The notes: generated from the sequence alone by a model not told the origin. 64,000 nt of DNA from Coralloluteibacterium stylophorae (GCF_018122625.2 NZ_JAGQFT020000005.1:278651-342650); one strand, 5' to 3'; counted from the stretch's first letter, positions 46,225 through 58,001 are shown. Made by a program: numbers and translations.

Positions 46225-47199
46225 ATGTCCCACTCCCTCGCCTCGATGCTCAAGATGAAGAACCAGCTCGAACAGCTCCGCTCGATGACCACCGTGGTCG
46301 CCGACACCGGCGACATCGACGCCATCGCGCGCGTGCGGCCGGTCGACGCCACCACCAATCCCTCGCTGCTGCTCAAGGCGGCGGCGCTGCCGGCCTACGA
46401 CGGCCTGGTGCGGACCGCGCTCGAGAAGGCGCAGGGCGCCACCCGGGAGGCGCGCGTGGCCGACGCCGGCGACCGCCTCGCGGTGGCCATCGGCTGCCGC
46501 ATCCTCGAACTCGTCCCCGGCCGCGTCTCCACCGAGGTCGATGCGCGGCTGTCGTTCGACACCGACGCCACCCTGCGCAAGGCCGAGCACATCGTCGCGC
46601 TCTACGCCGATGCCGGCGTCACCCCGGACCGCATCCTGATCAAGATCGCCTCGACCTGGGAAGGCATCCAGGCGGCGAAGCGGCTGGAGCGCGACGGCAT
46701 CCAGACCAACCTGACCCTGCTGTTCGCCTTCGAGCAGGCGGTCGCCGCGGCCGAGGCCGGCGCGTTCCTGATCTCGCCCTTCGTCGGCCGCATCTACGAC
46801 TGGTACAAGGCCCGCGGCGAGACCCCGGCCACGCCGGACGACGACCGCGGCGTGCAGTCGGTGCGCCGCATCCACGCCTGGTACAAGCGGCACGGCTACG
46901 AGACCGTCGTCATGGGCGCGAGCTTCCGCAACATCGACCAGATCCGCGCGCTCGCCGGCTGCGATCGCCTGACCATCAGCCCCGAGCTGATCGAGGCCCT
47001 GGGCGCCGAATCCGGCGACCTGCCGCGCGCGCTCGCCACCAGCGCCGGCAGCGATCCGCGCCCCGCGCCGCTCGACGAGCCCGCGTTCCGCTGGGGCCTC
47101 AACGAGGATGCGATGGCGACCGAGAAACTCGCCGAGGGCATCCGCACCTTCGCCGCGGATCAGGTCCGACTGGAGGCGGCACTGGCCGCACGCCTGTGA
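46225..47199 (+). CDS. tal: Transaldolase
   Basis: A 324-residue TalA/TalB-type enzyme: [12 protein letters not shown], the Schiff-base Lys in [26 protein letters not shown] and [11 protein letters not shown]. It moves a dihydroxyacetone unit between sugar phosphates in the pentose phosphate pathway. It lies inside the ole cluster, 2 bases before oleC, so it is likely transcribed with oleC and oleD. No direct chemical link to olefin synthesis is known. A GTG at 46201 is a possible longer start. Confidence 0.95.
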   Translation: MSHSLASMLKMKNQLEQLRSMTTVVADTGDIDAIARVRPVDATTNPSLLLKAAALPAYDGLVRTALEKAQGATREARVADAGDRLAVAIGCRILELVPGRVSTEVDARLSFDTDATLRKAEHIVALYADAGVTPDRILIKIASTWEGIQAAKRLERDGIQTNLTLLFAFEQAVAAAEAGAFLISPFVGRIYDWYKARGETPATPDDDRGVQSVRRIHAWYKRHGYETVVMGASFRNIDQIRALAGCDRLTISPELIEALGAESGDLPRALATSAGSDPRPAPLDEPAFRWGLNEDAMATEKLAEGIRTFAADQVRLEAALAARL

Positions 47200-47201
47200 G
47201 C

Positions 47202-48911
47202 ATGGCGGCGTCGTCCGCGGCGGCGTCCGCTGCTCCGACGGACGCCGGCGCCGGCGCCTGCAACATCGCGGCGGTGCTGCCGCGGATGGCGGCGGCGGCG
47301 CCGGAGCGCATCGCCCTGCGCTGCCCGGGACGGCACCGCAACCTGCACGGCTTCGCCCGCTACGACCTCGCGCTGACCTACGCCGAGCTCGACCGCCGCT
47401 CCGACGCCATCGCCGCCGGACTCGCCCGCTGCGGCATCGTGCGCGGCATGCGCACGGTGGTGATGGTGCGTCCGGGGCCGGAGTTCTTCCTGGTCATGTT
47501 CGCGCTGTTCAAGGCGGGCGTGGTGCCGGTGCTGGTCGACCCCGGCATCGACAAGCGCGCGCTGCGGCAGTGCCTGGCCGAGGCCGAACCCCATGCCTTC
47601 ATCGGCATCCCGCTGGCGCAGACCGCGCGCGTGCTGCTGCGCTGGGCGACCAGCGCCACGATCCAGATCACCGTCGGCGCGAGGCTGCCCTGGGGCGGGC
47701 CGACGCTGGCGCAGGTGGAGGCGGCCGGCGTCGGCGCCGCGTCGCAGCTGGTGGCGACGATGCCCGACGAGGTCGCCGCCATCCTGTTCACCTCGGGCTC
47801 GACCGGCGTGCCCAAGGGCGTGGTCTACCGGCACCGCCACTTCGTCGCCCAGGTCGACATGCTGCGCGACGCCTTCGGCATGGCCGCAGGCGGCGTCGAC
47901 CTGCCGACCTTCCCGCCGTTCGCGCTGTTCGACCCGGCGCTGGGCCTGACCGGTGTGATCCCGGACATGGATCCGACCCGGCCGGCCAAGGCCGACCCGC
48001 GCCGCCTGCACGACGCGATCGCGCGCTTCGGCGCCACCCAGCTGTTCGGTTCGCCGGCCCTGCTCAAGGTGCTCGCCGCGCACGGTGCGCCGCTGCCCAC
48101 GATCCGCACCGTCACTTCGGCGGGTGCGCCGGTTCCCGCCGCCACGGTGGCGCGCATGCGCGAGCTGCTGCCGGCCGATGCGCAGGTGTGGACGCCCTAC
48201 GGTGCCACCGAATGCCTGCCCGTCGCCGCGATCGAGAGCCGGGAGCTGGCCGCCACGCGCGCCATGACCGAGCGCGGCTTCGGTACCTGCATCGGCCGCC
48301 CGGTGGCCGGCAACAGCGTGCGCCTGATCCAGGTCACCGACGCGGCGATCGCGGGCTGGGACGAGGCGGTCGAGGTCGCCGATGGCGAGGTCGGCGAGAT
48401 CACCGTCGCCGGCCCGACCGCCACCGACGCCTACTTCAACCGGCCCGAGGCCACCGCGCTGGCCAAGATCGCCGAGCGCACCGCCGCCGGCACGCGCATC
48501 GTGCACCGCATGGGCGACCTGGCCTGGCGCGACGGCGAGGGCCGGCTGTGGTTCTGCGGGCGCAAGGCGCACCGGGTCGAGAGCGGGACCGGACCGCTCT
48601 ACACCGACCAGGTCGAGCCGATCTTCGACCTGCACCCCGAGGTCAGGCGCACCGCCCTGGTCGGCGTCGGCCGGCGCGGTGCGCAGCGCCCGGTGCTGTG
48701 CGTGGAGCTGGAAGCCGGCGTCGACGCCGCGCGGCACTGGCGGCGCATCGAGGCGGAACTGCTCGAACTCGGCGGCAGCCACCTGCGCAGCGCGCCGGTG
48801 CGCACCCTGCTGCGGCATCCGCGGTTCCCGGTCGACATCCGCCACAACGCCAAGATCGGGCGGGAGGCGCTGGCGGCCTGGGCGGCGAAGCGGCTGCCGC
48901 GCCCGGCATGA
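47202..48911 (+). CDS. oleC: OleC, beta-lactone synthetase (AMP-binding)
   Basis: A 569-residue member of the adenylating-enzyme superfamily: P-loop [31 protein letters not shown], and [19 protein letters not shown]. OleC uses ATP to turn the beta-hydroxy acid from OleD into a beta-lactone. It is not fused to OleB, unlike in some actinobacteria. The oleD ATG overlaps its stop. Confidence 0.95.
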   Translation: MAASSAAASAAPTDAGAGACNIAAVLPRMAAAAPERIALRCPGRHRNLHGFARYDLALTYAELDRRSDAIAAGLARCGIVRGMRTVVMVRPGPEFFLVMFALFKAGVVPVLVDPGIDKRALRQCLAEAEPHAFIGIPLAQTARVLLRWATSATIQITVGARLPWGGPTLAQVEAAGVGAASQLVATMPDEVAAILFTSGSTGVPKGVVYRHRHFVAQVDMLRDAFGMAAGGVDLPTFPPFALFDPALGLTGVIPDMDPTRPAKADPRRLHDAIARFGATQLFGSPALLKVLAAHGAPLPTIRTVTSAGAPVPAATVARMRELLPADAQVWTPYGATECLPVAAIESRELAATRAMTERGFGTCIGRPVAGNSVRLIQVTDAAIAGWDEAVEVADGEVGEITVAGPTATDAYFNRPEATALAKIAERTAAGTRIVHRMGDLAWRDGEGRLWFCGRKAHRVESGTGPLYTDQVEPIFDLHPEVRRTALVGVGRRGAQRPVLCVELEAGVDAARHWRRIEAELLELGGSHLRSAPVRTLLRHPRFPVDIRHNAKIGREALAAWAAKRLPRPA

Positions 48912-49900
48912 AGGTGCTGGTCACCGGCGGCGGCGGCTTCCTCGGCCAGGCCCTGTGCCGGGGGCTGGTCGAGCGCGGGCATGCGGTCACCAGCTTCAAC
49001 CGCGGGCAGTACCCGGCGCTGGACGCGCTCGGCGTGCGCCAGGTGCAGGGCGATCTCGCCGACGCCGATGCGGTCCGTGCGGCCTGCGCGGGGCAGGCCG
49101 CGGTCTTCCACAACGCGGCCAAGGCCGGCGCGTCCGGCAGCCATGCGAGCTACCACCGCGCCAACGTCGTCGGCACCGACAACGTCATCGCCGCCTGCCG
49201 GGCGCAGGGCGTGCAGCGCCTGGTCTACACCTCGACCCCCAGCGTCACCCATCGCGCCACCCATCCGGTCGAGGGCGGCACCGCCGCCGAGGTGCCCTAC
49301 GGCGAGCACCTGAAAGCGCCCTACGCGGCGAGCAAGAAGACCGCCGAGCAGCACGTGCTGGCCGCGAACGGAGCCGGGCTCGCCACCGTCGCCCTGCGTC
49401 CGCGCCTGATCTGGGGCCCGGGCGACAACCAGCTGCTGCCGCGCCTGGTCGAGCGCGCGCGCGCCGGACGGCTGCGCTTCGTCGGCGGCGGCGACAACCT
49501 GATCGATACGACCTACATCGACAACGCGGCGCAGGCGCACTTCGACGCGTTCGAACACCTCGCTCCCGGCGCCGCCTGCGCCGGCCGCGCCTACTTCATC
49601 TCCAACGGCGAGCCGCGCCCGGTGCGCGAGATCGTCAACGCGCTCCTGCGCGCCGCCGGCGCGCCGCCGGCCGAGGGCAGCATCCCGTTCGGCGTCGCCT
49701 ACGCCGCGGGCGCGCTGCTCGAAGCCGCCTGGGCGCTGCTGCCGCTCGCGGGCGAGCCCCCGATGACGCGCTTCCTCGCCGAGCAGCTCGCCACCACGCA
49801 CTGGTACGACATGGCGCCGGCCACGCGCGATTTCGGCTACCGCCCGCACGTCCGCCTCGACGAGGGCCTGGCCCGCCTCGCCGCCGCCTGGCGCGGCTGA
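48908..49900 (+). CDS. oleD: OleD, NADPH-dependent 2-alkyl-3-ketoalkanoic acid reductase
   Basis: A 330-residue short-chain/extended dehydrogenase: [18 protein letters not shown] for cofactor binding and the Tyr/Lys pair in [10 protein letters not shown], plus [17 protein letters not shown] typical of the 3beta-HSD-like group. It reduces the beta-keto acid from OleA. The ATGA overlap with oleC shows coupling. Confidence 0.95.
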   Translation: MKVLVTGGGGFLGQALCRGLVERGHAVTSFNRGQYPALDALGVRQVQGDLADADAVRAACAGQAAVFHNAAKAGASGSHASYHRANVVGTDNVIAACRAQGVQRLVYTSTPSVTHRATHPVEGGTAAEVPYGEHLKAPYAASKKTAEQHVLAANGAGLATVALRPRLIWGPGDNQLLPRLVERARAGRLRFVGGGDNLIDTTYIDNAAQAHFDAFEHLAPGAACAGRAYFISNGEPRPVREIVNALLRAAGAPPAEGSIPFGVAYAAGALLEAAWALLPLAGEPPMTRFLAEQLATTHWYDMAPATRDFGYRPHVRLDEGLARLAAAWRG

Positions 49901-49951
49901 GGACGACATCGGCGCGCAACGCGCCCGGAGCCTTCACCGTCGCACATTAGA

Positions 49952-50614
49952 ATGCCGGGCATGACGTCACGCCTGCCGTTCCTCCCCAACTGGAAGCCGC
50001 TCGCCGGCCGCGCCCTCGAGGCCGCCCTGGACCGCGTGATCGCGCTGGATCCCGACACGCGCGCCGCGCTGGCGCGGCTCGACGGCCGCCGCATCACCCT
50101 GCACCTGGCCTCGCCGCCGCTGGCGCTCGCGCTGACCGTGCGCGGCGGACGGCTGGTGGTCGGGCCGGTGCGCGAGGACGAGGCCGAGCCCGACCTCTCG
50201 GTGCGCGCCACCCTGGCCGGCATGGTCGCCCGCCTCGGCGGCCGCGCGGGCGACGCCGGCGACGCGCGCCATCGCGTGCGCATCTCCGGCGATGCCGACC
50301 TCGCGCGCCGCCTGCAGCGGCTGGCCGAGCAGTTCGATCCGGACTGGGAGCGGCCGCTGACGGCGGCGTTCGGCGAGGTCCTCGGCCACCAGCTCGCGCG
50401 CGGCATCGCGATGGCCTTGCGCGGCGGCCTGCGCACGGCGAAGACGCTGGCCCGCGACGGCGCCGAGTTCCTCACCGAGGAGTCGCGCGACGTGGTCGCC
50501 AAGGCCGAGGTCGGCGCCTTCAACGACGACGTCGACGCGCTGCGCGAACGCGTCGACCGGCTCGAGGCACGGCTTGCACGCCTGCGCGCACGTGCGCCGG
50601 GAGGCATGCAGTGA
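49952..50614 (+). CDS. ubiJ: Ubiquinone biosynthesis accessory factor UbiJ (SCP2 domain)
   Basis: A 220-residue protein: an SCP2-like lipid-binding domain ([31 protein letters not shown] pattern) and a C-terminal coiled coil ([20 protein letters not shown]). UbiJ scaffolds the aerobic ubiquinone-synthesis complex. Its end overlaps ubiB (GTGA). An ATG at 49961 is an equally good start. Confidence 0.9.
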   Translation: MPGMTSRLPFLPNWKPLAGRALEAALDRVIALDPDTRAALARLDGRRITLHLASPPLALALTVRGGRLVVGPVREDEAEPDLSVRATLAGMVARLGGRAGDAGDARHRVRISGDADLARRLQRLAEQFDPDWERPLTAAFGEVLGHQLARGIAMALRGGLRTAKTLARDGAEFLTEESRDVVAKAEVGAFNDDVDALRERVDRLEARLARLRARAPGGMQ

Positions 50615-52296
50615 GGCGCCTGCAACCCTGGCTGCGGGTGCTGCGCATCCTGCGCGTGGTCGCCCGCTACCGCCTCGACGCGCTGCTCGACGGCACGCCG
50701 CTGGAGCGCTGGATCGCCCTGGTGCGGCCGTTCGTGCCCAAGGCCTCGCCCGAGGTGCAGGCACTCTCGCGCGGCGCGCGCCTGCGCATGGTGCTGCAGG
50801 AGCTGGGGCCGATCTTCGTCAAGTTCGGGCAGATCCTCTCGACCCGCCGCGACATCGTGCCGCCCGACATCGCCGACGAGCTCTCGCACCTGCAGGACCG
50901 GGTGGCGCCGTTCCCGGGCGAGGTCGCGCGCAGCCTGGTCGAGCGGGCGCTGGGCCAGCCGGTCGAGGTGCTGTACGAGCGCTTCGACACCGAGCCGCTG
51001 GCTTCGGCCTCGATCGCCCAGGTCCACGCCGCCTGCCTGCCCGGGCGCGACGGACTGCCGGGCAGGGAGGTCGTGGTCAAGGTCGTGCGCCCGGGCATCG
51101 CGCGCCAGATCGATGCCGACATCGCGCTGCTGCGCGGCCTGGCGACGGTCGCCCAGCGCCACCACCCGAACGCCGACAAGATCCGGCCGCTGGAGGTGGT
51201 GGCCGAGATCGAGGCCACGCTCGCCGCCGAACTCGACCTGCAGCGCGAGGGCGCCAACGCGAGCGTGCTGCGGCGCAAGTGGCTGGGTTCGGACGACCTC
51301 TACGTGCCGGAGGTGTTCTGGAGCCACACCGCCGAGCGCGTGCTGACGCTCGAACGCGTGTACGGCATCCCCTCCGACGACGTCGCGAGGCTGGACGCCG
51401 CCGGCATCGACCGCAAGCGCCTCGCCGCGAAGGGCGTGCGGGTGTTCTACACGCAGGTGTTCCGCGACAACTTCTTCCACGCCGATGCGCATGCCGGCAA
51501 CATCTGGGTCGACACCGATCCCGCGCGCCGCGACAACCCGCGTTTCATCGCGCTGGACTTCGGGATCATGGGCCAGCTCTCGCAGGAGGATCAGTATTAC
51601 CTCGCCGAGAACTTCTCCGCGATCTTCCACCAGGACTACCGCCGCATCGCCGAGCTGCACGTCGAGGCCGGCTGGATGCCGGGCCACATCCGCATCGACG
51701 AACTCGAGGCCGCGACGCGCGCGGTGTGCGAGCCCTACTTCACCCGGCCGCTGTCGGAGATCTCGCTGGGCGAGGTGCTGATGAAGCTGTTCCGCACCGC
51801 GCGCCGCTACGAGCTCACCATCCAGCCGCAGCTGATCCTGCTGCAGAAGACGCTGCTCAACATCGAGGGCGTCGGCCGCCTGCTCGATCCGCAGCTCGAC
51901 ATCTGGGCCGAGGCGCGGCCGGTGCTCGACCGCATCCTGCGCGAGCGCTACAGCCCAAAGCAGATCCTGAAGGAACTGCGCCGGCGCATGCCCGAGCTGG
52001 TCACCCGCGGCCCTGAGATCCCGCACCTGCTCAACCAGTGGCTGACCCAGCAGGTCGAGGGCCGCCACGAGCTGCGCATGCGCTCGGTCGACCTGCAGCG
52101 CATCGCGGCGATGGCCGAGGTCGCGCAGCGCCACGTGGTGTATTCGATCGCCGGCGCCGGCCTGCTCATCACCGGCGCGGTGCTGCTGGCGTTCGAGAGC
52201 GGCGGCCCGGCATGGTGGGGCGTGCCGGTGGCGAGCTGGGTGTGCGGCGCCGGCGCGTTCGGCGCTTTCTTCGCCGCCTGGCCGCGCCGGCGCTGA
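50611..52296 (+). CDS. ubiB: Ubiquinone biosynthesis ATPase/kinase-like protein UbiB
   Basis: A 561-residue ABC1/ADCK-family protein: the KxGQ motif in [20 protein letters not shown], the Ala-rich loop [12 protein letters not shown], the kinase Asp/Asn motif in [13 protein letters not shown] and DFGIMGQL, and two C-terminal membrane helices. It supports ubiquinone synthesis by an ATPase activity. The start is a GTG overlapping ubiJ. Confidence 0.95.
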   Translation: MRRLQPWLRVLRILRVVARYRLDALLDGTPLERWIALVRPFVPKASPEVQALSRGARLRMVLQELGPIFVKFGQILSTRRDIVPPDIADELSHLQDRVAPFPGEVARSLVERALGQPVEVLYERFDTEPLASASIAQVHAACLPGRDGLPGREVVVKVVRPGIARQIDADIALLRGLATVAQRHHPNADKIRPLEVVAEIEATLAAELDLQREGANASVLRRKWLGSDDLYVPEVFWSHTAERVLTLERVYGIPSDDVARLDAAGIDRKRLAAKGVRVFYTQVFRDNFFHADAHAGNIWVDTDPARRDNPRFIALDFGIMGQLSQEDQYYLAENFSAIFHQDYRRIAELHVEAGWMPGHIRIDELEAATRAVCEPYFTRPLSEISLGEVLMKLFRTARRYELTIQPQLILLQKTLLNIEGVGRLLDPQLDIWAEARPVLDRILRERYSPKQILKELRRRMPELVTRGPEIPHLLNQWLTQQVEGRHELRMRSVDLQRIAAMAEVAQRHVVYSIAGAGLLITGAVLLAFESGGPAWWGVPVASWVCGAGAFGAFFAAWPRRR

Positions 52297-52298
52297 GC

Positions 52299-53066
52299 AT
52301 GGCGGTGCGCGTGGCCGAGGCCGATGCGCCATGGGCGCTGCCGGTGCTGTACCGGGACGCGGTCCTGGCCGTGGTCGACAAGCCGAACGGACTGATGGCG
52401 CATGCCAGTCCGATGGCGCGCGGCGAGAGCGACTTCGCGCTCGACCGGCTGCGGCGCCAGTTCGGTGCCGATGTCTTCCTCGCGCACCGGCTCGACCGCG
52501 CCACCAGCGGCTGCCTGCTGGTCGCCTTCGACCGCGGGATCGCCGCCGAGCTCGGCCGCGCGTTCATGGCGCGCGGGGTCGACAAGACCTACCTCGCGCT
52601 GTGCCGCGGCTGGCCGGAGGCGCGCTTCAGCGTCGACCACCCGCTCGACGGCGGGCCCGGCAAGCCCGAGAAGAAGCCGGCGCTGACCCACTTCGAGCGC
52701 CTGGCGACCGCCGAGCTGCCGGTGCCGTCCGGCGGCTTCGAGACCACGCGCTTCTCGCTCCTGCGCTGCCGGCCCGAGACCGGGCGCTGGCGGCAGATCC
52801 GCCGCCATCTCAAGCACGCCATGCACCACCTGGTCGGCGACAGCAGCCACGGCGACGGCCGCCGCAACCGCATCGCGCGGATGCAGCTCGGCGTGCACCG
52901 CATGCTGCTGCACGCCTGGCAGCTGGGCTTCGCGCATCCGGTCTCCGGCGCGCGGCTCGTGGTGACCGCGCCGCCGGACGCGGAATGGCGGCGCCTGTGC
53001 GAGCGCCTGGGGCTCGATCCGGCCCTGCTGGACGCGGCGCCGATGGATGGCGCGGCCGCGCCGTGA
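52299..53066 (+). CDS. TruC-like RNA pseudouridine synthase
   Basis: A 255-residue RluA-family enzyme: catalytic Asp in FLAHRLDRATSGCLLV, then GRWRQIRRHLKHAMHHLVGD and the TruC-like GDGRRNRIAR and MLLHAWQLGF. It has no S4 domain, consistent with TruC, which modifies U65 of some tRNAs. Lineage orthology is likely but not proven. It starts 2 bases after ubiB. Confidence 0.87.
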   Translation: MAVRVAEADAPWALPVLYRDAVLAVVDKPNGLMAHASPMARGESDFALDRLRRQFGADVFLAHRLDRATSGCLLVAFDRGIAAELGRAFMARGVDKTYLALCRGWPEARFSVDHPLDGGPGKPEKKPALTHFERLATAELPVPSGGFETTRFSLLRCRPETGRWRQIRRHLKHAMHHLVGDSSHGDGRRNRIARMQLGVHRMLLHAWQLGFAHPVSGARLVVTAPPDAEWRRLCERLGLDPALLDAAPMDGAAAP

Positions 53067-53146
53067 AGCCTCTTCATTCCGCGCAGCGGACACGGCTGCC
53101 ATCGTGGCCGCACACTATCCGGTTCAAGGACCACCGCGCCCACCCG

Positions 53147-53572
53147 ATGCTCGAGATCTGTCCCGGTCTGCACATTCCCGACGAGGAGCTCGCCGAACGC
53201 TTCGTGCGCGCCAGCGGCCCCGGCGGGCAGAACGTCAACAAGGTGGCGACCGCCGTGGAGCTGCGTTTCGACGTCGCGAACTCGCCGTCGCTGCCGGATG
53301 GCCTGCGCGCGCGCCTGCTCGCGCGGCGCGACCGGCGCCTCACCGACGAGGGCGTGCTGGTGATCAGTGCGCAGCGCTTCCGCACCCAGGAGCGCAACCG
53401 CGAGGACGCGCGCGAACGCCTCGCCGCCATCCTCGCCGCCGGCCTGCACGTGCCGAAGGCGCGCATCGCCACGCGCCCGACCCGCGCCTCGAAGGAACGG
53501 CGCATCACCGAGAAGAAGGGGCGCGCGCAGATCAAGCGCGGGCGCGGCCGTGGCTGGAGCAGCGACGCATGA
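53147..53572 (+). CDS. arfB: Alternative ribosome-rescue factor ArfB (peptidyl-tRNA hydrolase)
   Basis: A 141-residue release-factor-like protein with the GGQ loop ASGPGGQNVNKVATAVELRF and a basic C-terminal tail (ERRITEKKGRAQIKRGRGRG) that inserts in the mRNA channel. ArfB frees stalled ribosomes. The acyltransferase ATG overlaps its stop. Confidence 0.95.
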   Translation: MLEICPGLHIPDEELAERFVRASGPGGQNVNKVATAVELRFDVANSPSLPDGLRARLLARRDRRLTDEGVLVISAQRFRTQERNREDARERLAAILAAGLHVPKARIATRPTRASKERRITEKKGRAQIKRGRGRGWSSDA

Positions 53573-54162
53573 GTGCACCGCACATGATCCCGACGCCGTC
53601 GCAGGTCCCGCAGTCGCATTCGCGGTTCTGGCGCTGGGTGGGCCGGCGTGGCCTCGCGCTCGCCGGCTGGCGCTTCGCCGGCGCGATCCCGGACGTGCCC
53701 AGGGCGGTGGTGATCGTGGCCCCGCATTCGTCCAACTGGGACGGCCTGTTCGGCTTCCTCGCCAAGCTCGCGCTCGGCCTGCAGGTGACCTTCGTCGCCA
53801 AGCGCGAGCTGTTCTTCTGGCCGGTCGGCGGCCTGCTCCGGCGCATGGGCTTCATGGCGGTCGACCGGCGCAGCGCCGGCGCGCTGGTGCGCCAGGTCGC
53901 CGAGCGCATGCGCGCCGCGCCGCAGATGTGGTTCGGCCTCACCCCCGAAGGCACGCGCAGCCAGGTCGAGCACTGGAAGTCCGGCTTCTGGCACATCGCG
54001 CGCGCCGCCGGCGTACCCATCGTCTGCGCCTACTTCCACTATCCCGAACGCACCATCGGCTTCGGCCCGCTGTTCGAACCGAGCGACGACCCCGTCGCCG
54101 ACATGGCCCGGATCCGCGCCTTCTACGCGCCCTGGGTCGGCAAGCGCCGCGGGACGGTCTGA
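53569..54162 (+). CDS. 1-acyl-glycerophosphate-type acyltransferase
   Basis: A 197-residue PlsC-like enzyme: the HX4D motif in APHSSNWDGLFGF and the acceptor motif in FGLTPEGTRSQ. It likely transfers acyl groups to a lysophospholipid or related acceptor. The short length is typical of the soluble-type subgroup common in this lineage. Confidence 0.87.
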   Translation: MSAPHMIPTPSQVPQSHSRFWRWVGRRGLALAGWRFAGAIPDVPRAVVIVAPHSSNWDGLFGFLAKLALGLQVTFVAKRELFFWPVGGLLRRMGFMAVDRRSAGALVRQVAERMRAAPQMWFGLTPEGTRSQVEHWKSGFWHIARAAGVPIVCAYFHYPERTIGFGPLFEPSDDPVADMARIRAFYAPWVGKRRGTV

Positions 54163-54250
54163 GGCCCGAGCGAACCAGCCAGCGCGTCCGTGCGGTCGCC
54201 GGGGCGTTGCCATGGCATCCTGTGCGTCGACGGTGCAGGGAGGATGCCGG

Positions 54251-54952
54251 ATGGCGAGGACGCGATGGCTCTACGGGCTTGCACTCGCCCTGACGCTCGG
54301 CGCGGTCGCCGCGCGTGGAGCGGACGTGCCCGCGCCTGCCATCGCATCCGACGCCGATCTCGCGCGTCATCTCGACGGCGGCGACTCGCCGCTGCGACGG
54401 CTCTCGCCGCTCGCCTACCGGCGTTTCCTCGATTCCCTAGCCTGCAACGAACGCGGCCTGATTTCGATCTCGGCACGGGACATCGAGTGGGAGCTCGCGC
54501 CGAAGGAGGCCGCGGCGGTATGGGCCCTGTTCGGCGTCGACCGCCCGGTGGAGAGTCTCACCTGGCGCGCACGGCCACCGGAGTGGCCTGCGTCGGGAGC
54601 GCGGCGCGCCCTGGGCGTCCCTACCGAGATCGAGATGCGCTATGACCGCTTCGTGGCTGCGCAGACGGAGGCGGCGGCAGCGGGCGCGGTCGCGATGGAT
54701 GCGTCAAGCTTCGATGCGCTGTTCGGGCGCTGGTTCGCATCGGCGCGCTACGCGGAGGTCTCGGACCGCGACCTGACGGTGCTCCTGCATGCGGCGCTCG
54801 ATCGTGCGGATGTCATCCGCGATGGGCGCAACGGCACCTTGCTGGGGGGTGTGCTGGCGGAGATGGACGGTCGGGGCCTCGCCGGCGATCGCGACTGGTT
54901 CGAGGCCGCCGATGCACTGTTCGTGGCCGGGGAGATGCCCGCCGCCGTCTAG
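54251..54952 (+). CDS. N-terminal part of a thioredoxin-fold exported protein, cut by TAG
   Basis: A 233-residue exported protein (signal LYGLALALTLGAVAARGADV) with an AGGGAGGA ribosome-binding site before the ATG at 54251. It shows no known domain in this part. The frame ends in GEMPAAV-TAG, and the very next codons in the same frame continue with protein-like sequence (LRGHAVREAGPP...) to 55474. A GAG-to-TAG change in one gene explains this best. Sequencing error cannot be excluded. Confidence 0.65.
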   Translation: MARTRWLYGLALALTLGAVAARGADVPAPAIASDADLARHLDGGDSPLRRLSPLAYRRFLDSLACNERGLISISARDIEWELAPKEAAAVWALFGVDRPVESLTWRARPPEWPASGARRALGVPTEIEMRYDRFVAAQTEAAAAGAVAMDASSFDALFGRWFASARYAEVSDRDLTVLLHAALDRADVIRDGRNGTLLGGVLAEMDGRGLAGDRDWFEAADALFVAGEMPAAV

Positions 54953-54967
54953 CTGCGTGGGCATGCC

Positions 54968-55474
54968 GTGCGCGAGGCCGGGCCACCGGTACCGCGTCTG
55001 GTGGGCGCCGGGGCGATGGCCGCAGCCATCGATCCGGCTGCGCCCCGGATCTGGTGGCCGGAGTCCGGCGATGCGCTGCGGGCCGATGTCGTGGAGGCCG
55101 GGCACCTGGAGGTGCTGGTCCTGGCGAGTCCCTTCTGCCGCTATTCCATCGCGGCCGCCGAGGACATCGCCGCGGATCCGACGCTTGCGCTTCTCCGCAG
55201 CGGCGAGCGCACGGTGTGGCTGGTGCAGCCGACCGGGCTCGACGAGGTCGCGAGCGTGCGCGAGTGGAACCGCAGCCACCCGCAGATGCCGATGGCGCTG
55301 ATTTCCGATGCGCGTGTCCTACCTGGCGTGTCCCGGGTGGAGACGCCGACCTTCGTCATCCTGCGTGAGGGGACGGTGCTCGAAAGGGTTCAGGGCTGGC
55401 CGCTCGAGACGGGCAACGCGCCGGCGCTGCGCGCGGCGCTGGCACGGGCCGCGTCGGGCGATGACGGGATCTAA
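54968..55474 (+). CDS. C-terminal thioredoxin-like part downstream of the in-frame TAG
   Basis: The remainder of the gene above, in the same frame and separated only by the TAG at 54950-54952 and four following codons. It can be opened from a GTG at 54968 (168 residues), but without its own signal or ribosome-binding site. It has a thioredoxin-like core: EVLVLASPFCRYSIAAAEDI with a single Cys, the cis-Pro region VETPTFVILREG, and ERVQGWPLE. It looks like the carboxy half of a TrbC/thioredoxin-fold protein. The 3' end overlaps the convergent LysR gene by four bases. Confidence 0.6.
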   Translation: MREAGPPVPRLVGAGAMAAAIDPAAPRIWWPESGDALRADVVEAGHLEVLVLASPFCRYSIAAAEDIAADPTLALLRSGERTVWLVQPTGLDEVASVREWNRSHPQMPMALISDARVLPGVSRVETPTFVILREGTVLERVQGWPLETGNAPALRAALARAASGDDGI

Positions 55475-56439
55475 CGCTCCGACGGGCCGCCCTCGCTGCT
55501 GTCGCGGGCGAGCAGGCCGGGTCGGAGCAGTTCGATGAAGTCGCGCGCCTGCTGGCTCAGGTAGCGCCCCTTGCGCACGACCACGCCGTAGCTGCGCTGC
55601 GGAAAGTGCTCGGCGAGGCTGCGCGCCTCGAGCCGGTCGCGGTCGGCCTCGCCCAGGCAGATCCCGCTGACGATGCTGATCCCCAGGCCCATGGCGACGT
55701 ACTGCTTGATCACCTCCCAGCCGCCGCTGGCCTCCATCGCCACCGTGTAGGGCACCCGCGCGCGCTGGAAGGTGTAGTCGACCTGGCGGTAGGTGGTCAG
55801 GTGCTGCGGCGGCATCACCAGCCCATGGCCGGAGAGATCCTCCAGGCGCGGGTGCGGGATCGAGGCCAGCGGATGCCCCTTCGGCGTGATCAGCATCGGG
55901 TCGTAGACGTGCACCGGCGCATAGATCACGTCGCCCGGCACGTCGGGCACGGCGCCGACCGCGAAGTCGACCTCGTCGGCGCGCAGCATCGCCAGGCCTT
56001 CCGGGCCGGTGACCGTGTGCAGGCGCAGCGCGACGTCCGCATGGGCCGCCCGGTAGGCAGCGACCAGGGGCGGCATCAGGTAGAGCAGGGTGGAGTTGCC
56101 GCAGGCGATGTCGAGGCGGCCGGCGGACATGGTCTGCAGCCGGTCGCGGAATGCCGATTCGAGGCCGTCGATGCCGTCCACCAGCGGACGTGCCATGTCG
56201 TAGAGCGTCTCCCCGGCCGCGGTCAGGTTGAGGCGGCGGCCGATGCGTTCGAACAGCGGCACGCCGTAGTCGCGCTCCAGTGCCTGGAGCTGCAGACTCA
56301 CCGCGGGCTGGCTGAGGAACAGCGCGTCAGCGGCCCGGCTGACCGAGCCGAGCCGGGCCACCTGGCAGAACGCGCGCAGCGGCTTCAGGCGATCGGATTT
56401 GTAGTAGTAGCGGGCGCTGCGCGCTGTCCGGGGCGACAT
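55471..56439 (-). CDS. LysR-family regulator divergent from aceA
   Basis: A 322-residue LysR-type protein: HTH at about 18-77 (LKPLRAFCQVARLGSVSRAA; LSQPAVSLQLQALERDYG) and an effector-binding domain. The ATG at 56439 is preferred; the upstream ATG at 56505 would read through the operator palindromes. Its position opposite isocitrate lyase suggests control of the glyoxylate shunt, and autoregulation (inference). Confidence 0.87.
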   Translation of the reverse strand: MSPRTARSARYYYKSDRLKPLRAFCQVARLGSVSRAADALFLSQPAVSLQLQALERDYGVPLFERIGRRLNLTAAGETLYDMARPLVDGIDGLESAFRDRLQTMSAGRLDIACGNSTLLYLMPPLVAAYRAAHADVALRLHTVTGPEGLAMLRADEVDFAVGAVPDVPGDVIYAPVHVYDPMLITPKGHPLASIPHPRLEDLSGHGLVMPPQHLTTYRQVDYTFQRARVPYTVAMEASGGWEVIKQYVAMGLGISIVSGICLGEADRDRLEARSLAEHFPQRSYGVVVRKGRYLSQQARDFIELLRPGLLARDSSEGGPSER

Positions 56440-56460
56440 AACTCTTTGTCCGCGCGAGAA

Positions 56461-56497
56461 TATTTGATGAGCAAATAGGTTCCATTCAAATATTTGC
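56461..56497. promoter_or_regulatory. Palindromic operator region between lysR and aceA
   Basis: TATTTG-ATGAG-CAAATA (56461-56477) is an inverted repeat fitting the LysR T-N11-A pattern. CAAATATTTG (56487-56496) is a perfect palindrome. The two share the half-site TATTTG. This AT-rich patch contrasts with the GC-rich surroundings and is the likely binding site for the LysR protein. Confidence 0.7.
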
Positions 56498-56573
56498 TTT
56501 GTCAAAGCTGGCGCTCGAGGCCTAGCTTCGCCTCATCGACCAGTGCCGCCGCCGCGGCTTCGAGGAGACGACC

Positions 56574-57890
<1,317 letters not shown>

Positions 57891-57905
57891 GCGGCGCGCG
57901 AATCG

Positions 57906-57935
57906 GGGACGGGCGACGCTCGCGCCGCCCGTCCC
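57906..57935. terminator. Stem-loop after aceA
   Basis: A perfect 10-bp stem GGGACGGGCG/CGCCCGTCCC around a 10-base loop starts 15 bases after the aceA stop. No T tract follows. Confidence 0.65.
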
Positions 57936-58001
57936 GCCGCGCCTCCGGGTGCGGGGGAAACCGCCCGATTTCCGGAGTAGACTCGCCCGACCCCGGGGGA
58001 G

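Noticed and set aside
46225..47199. Transaldolase as a catalytic member of the olefin pathway
   Set aside because: The four Ole enzymes already account for the known steps, and the protein has all features of an ordinary pentose phosphate transaldolase.
54950..54952. Programmed amber recoding
   Set aside because: No recoding signal or suppressor gene is visible in the window and the TAG is in an ordinary context; a nonsense mutation or base-call error is simpler.
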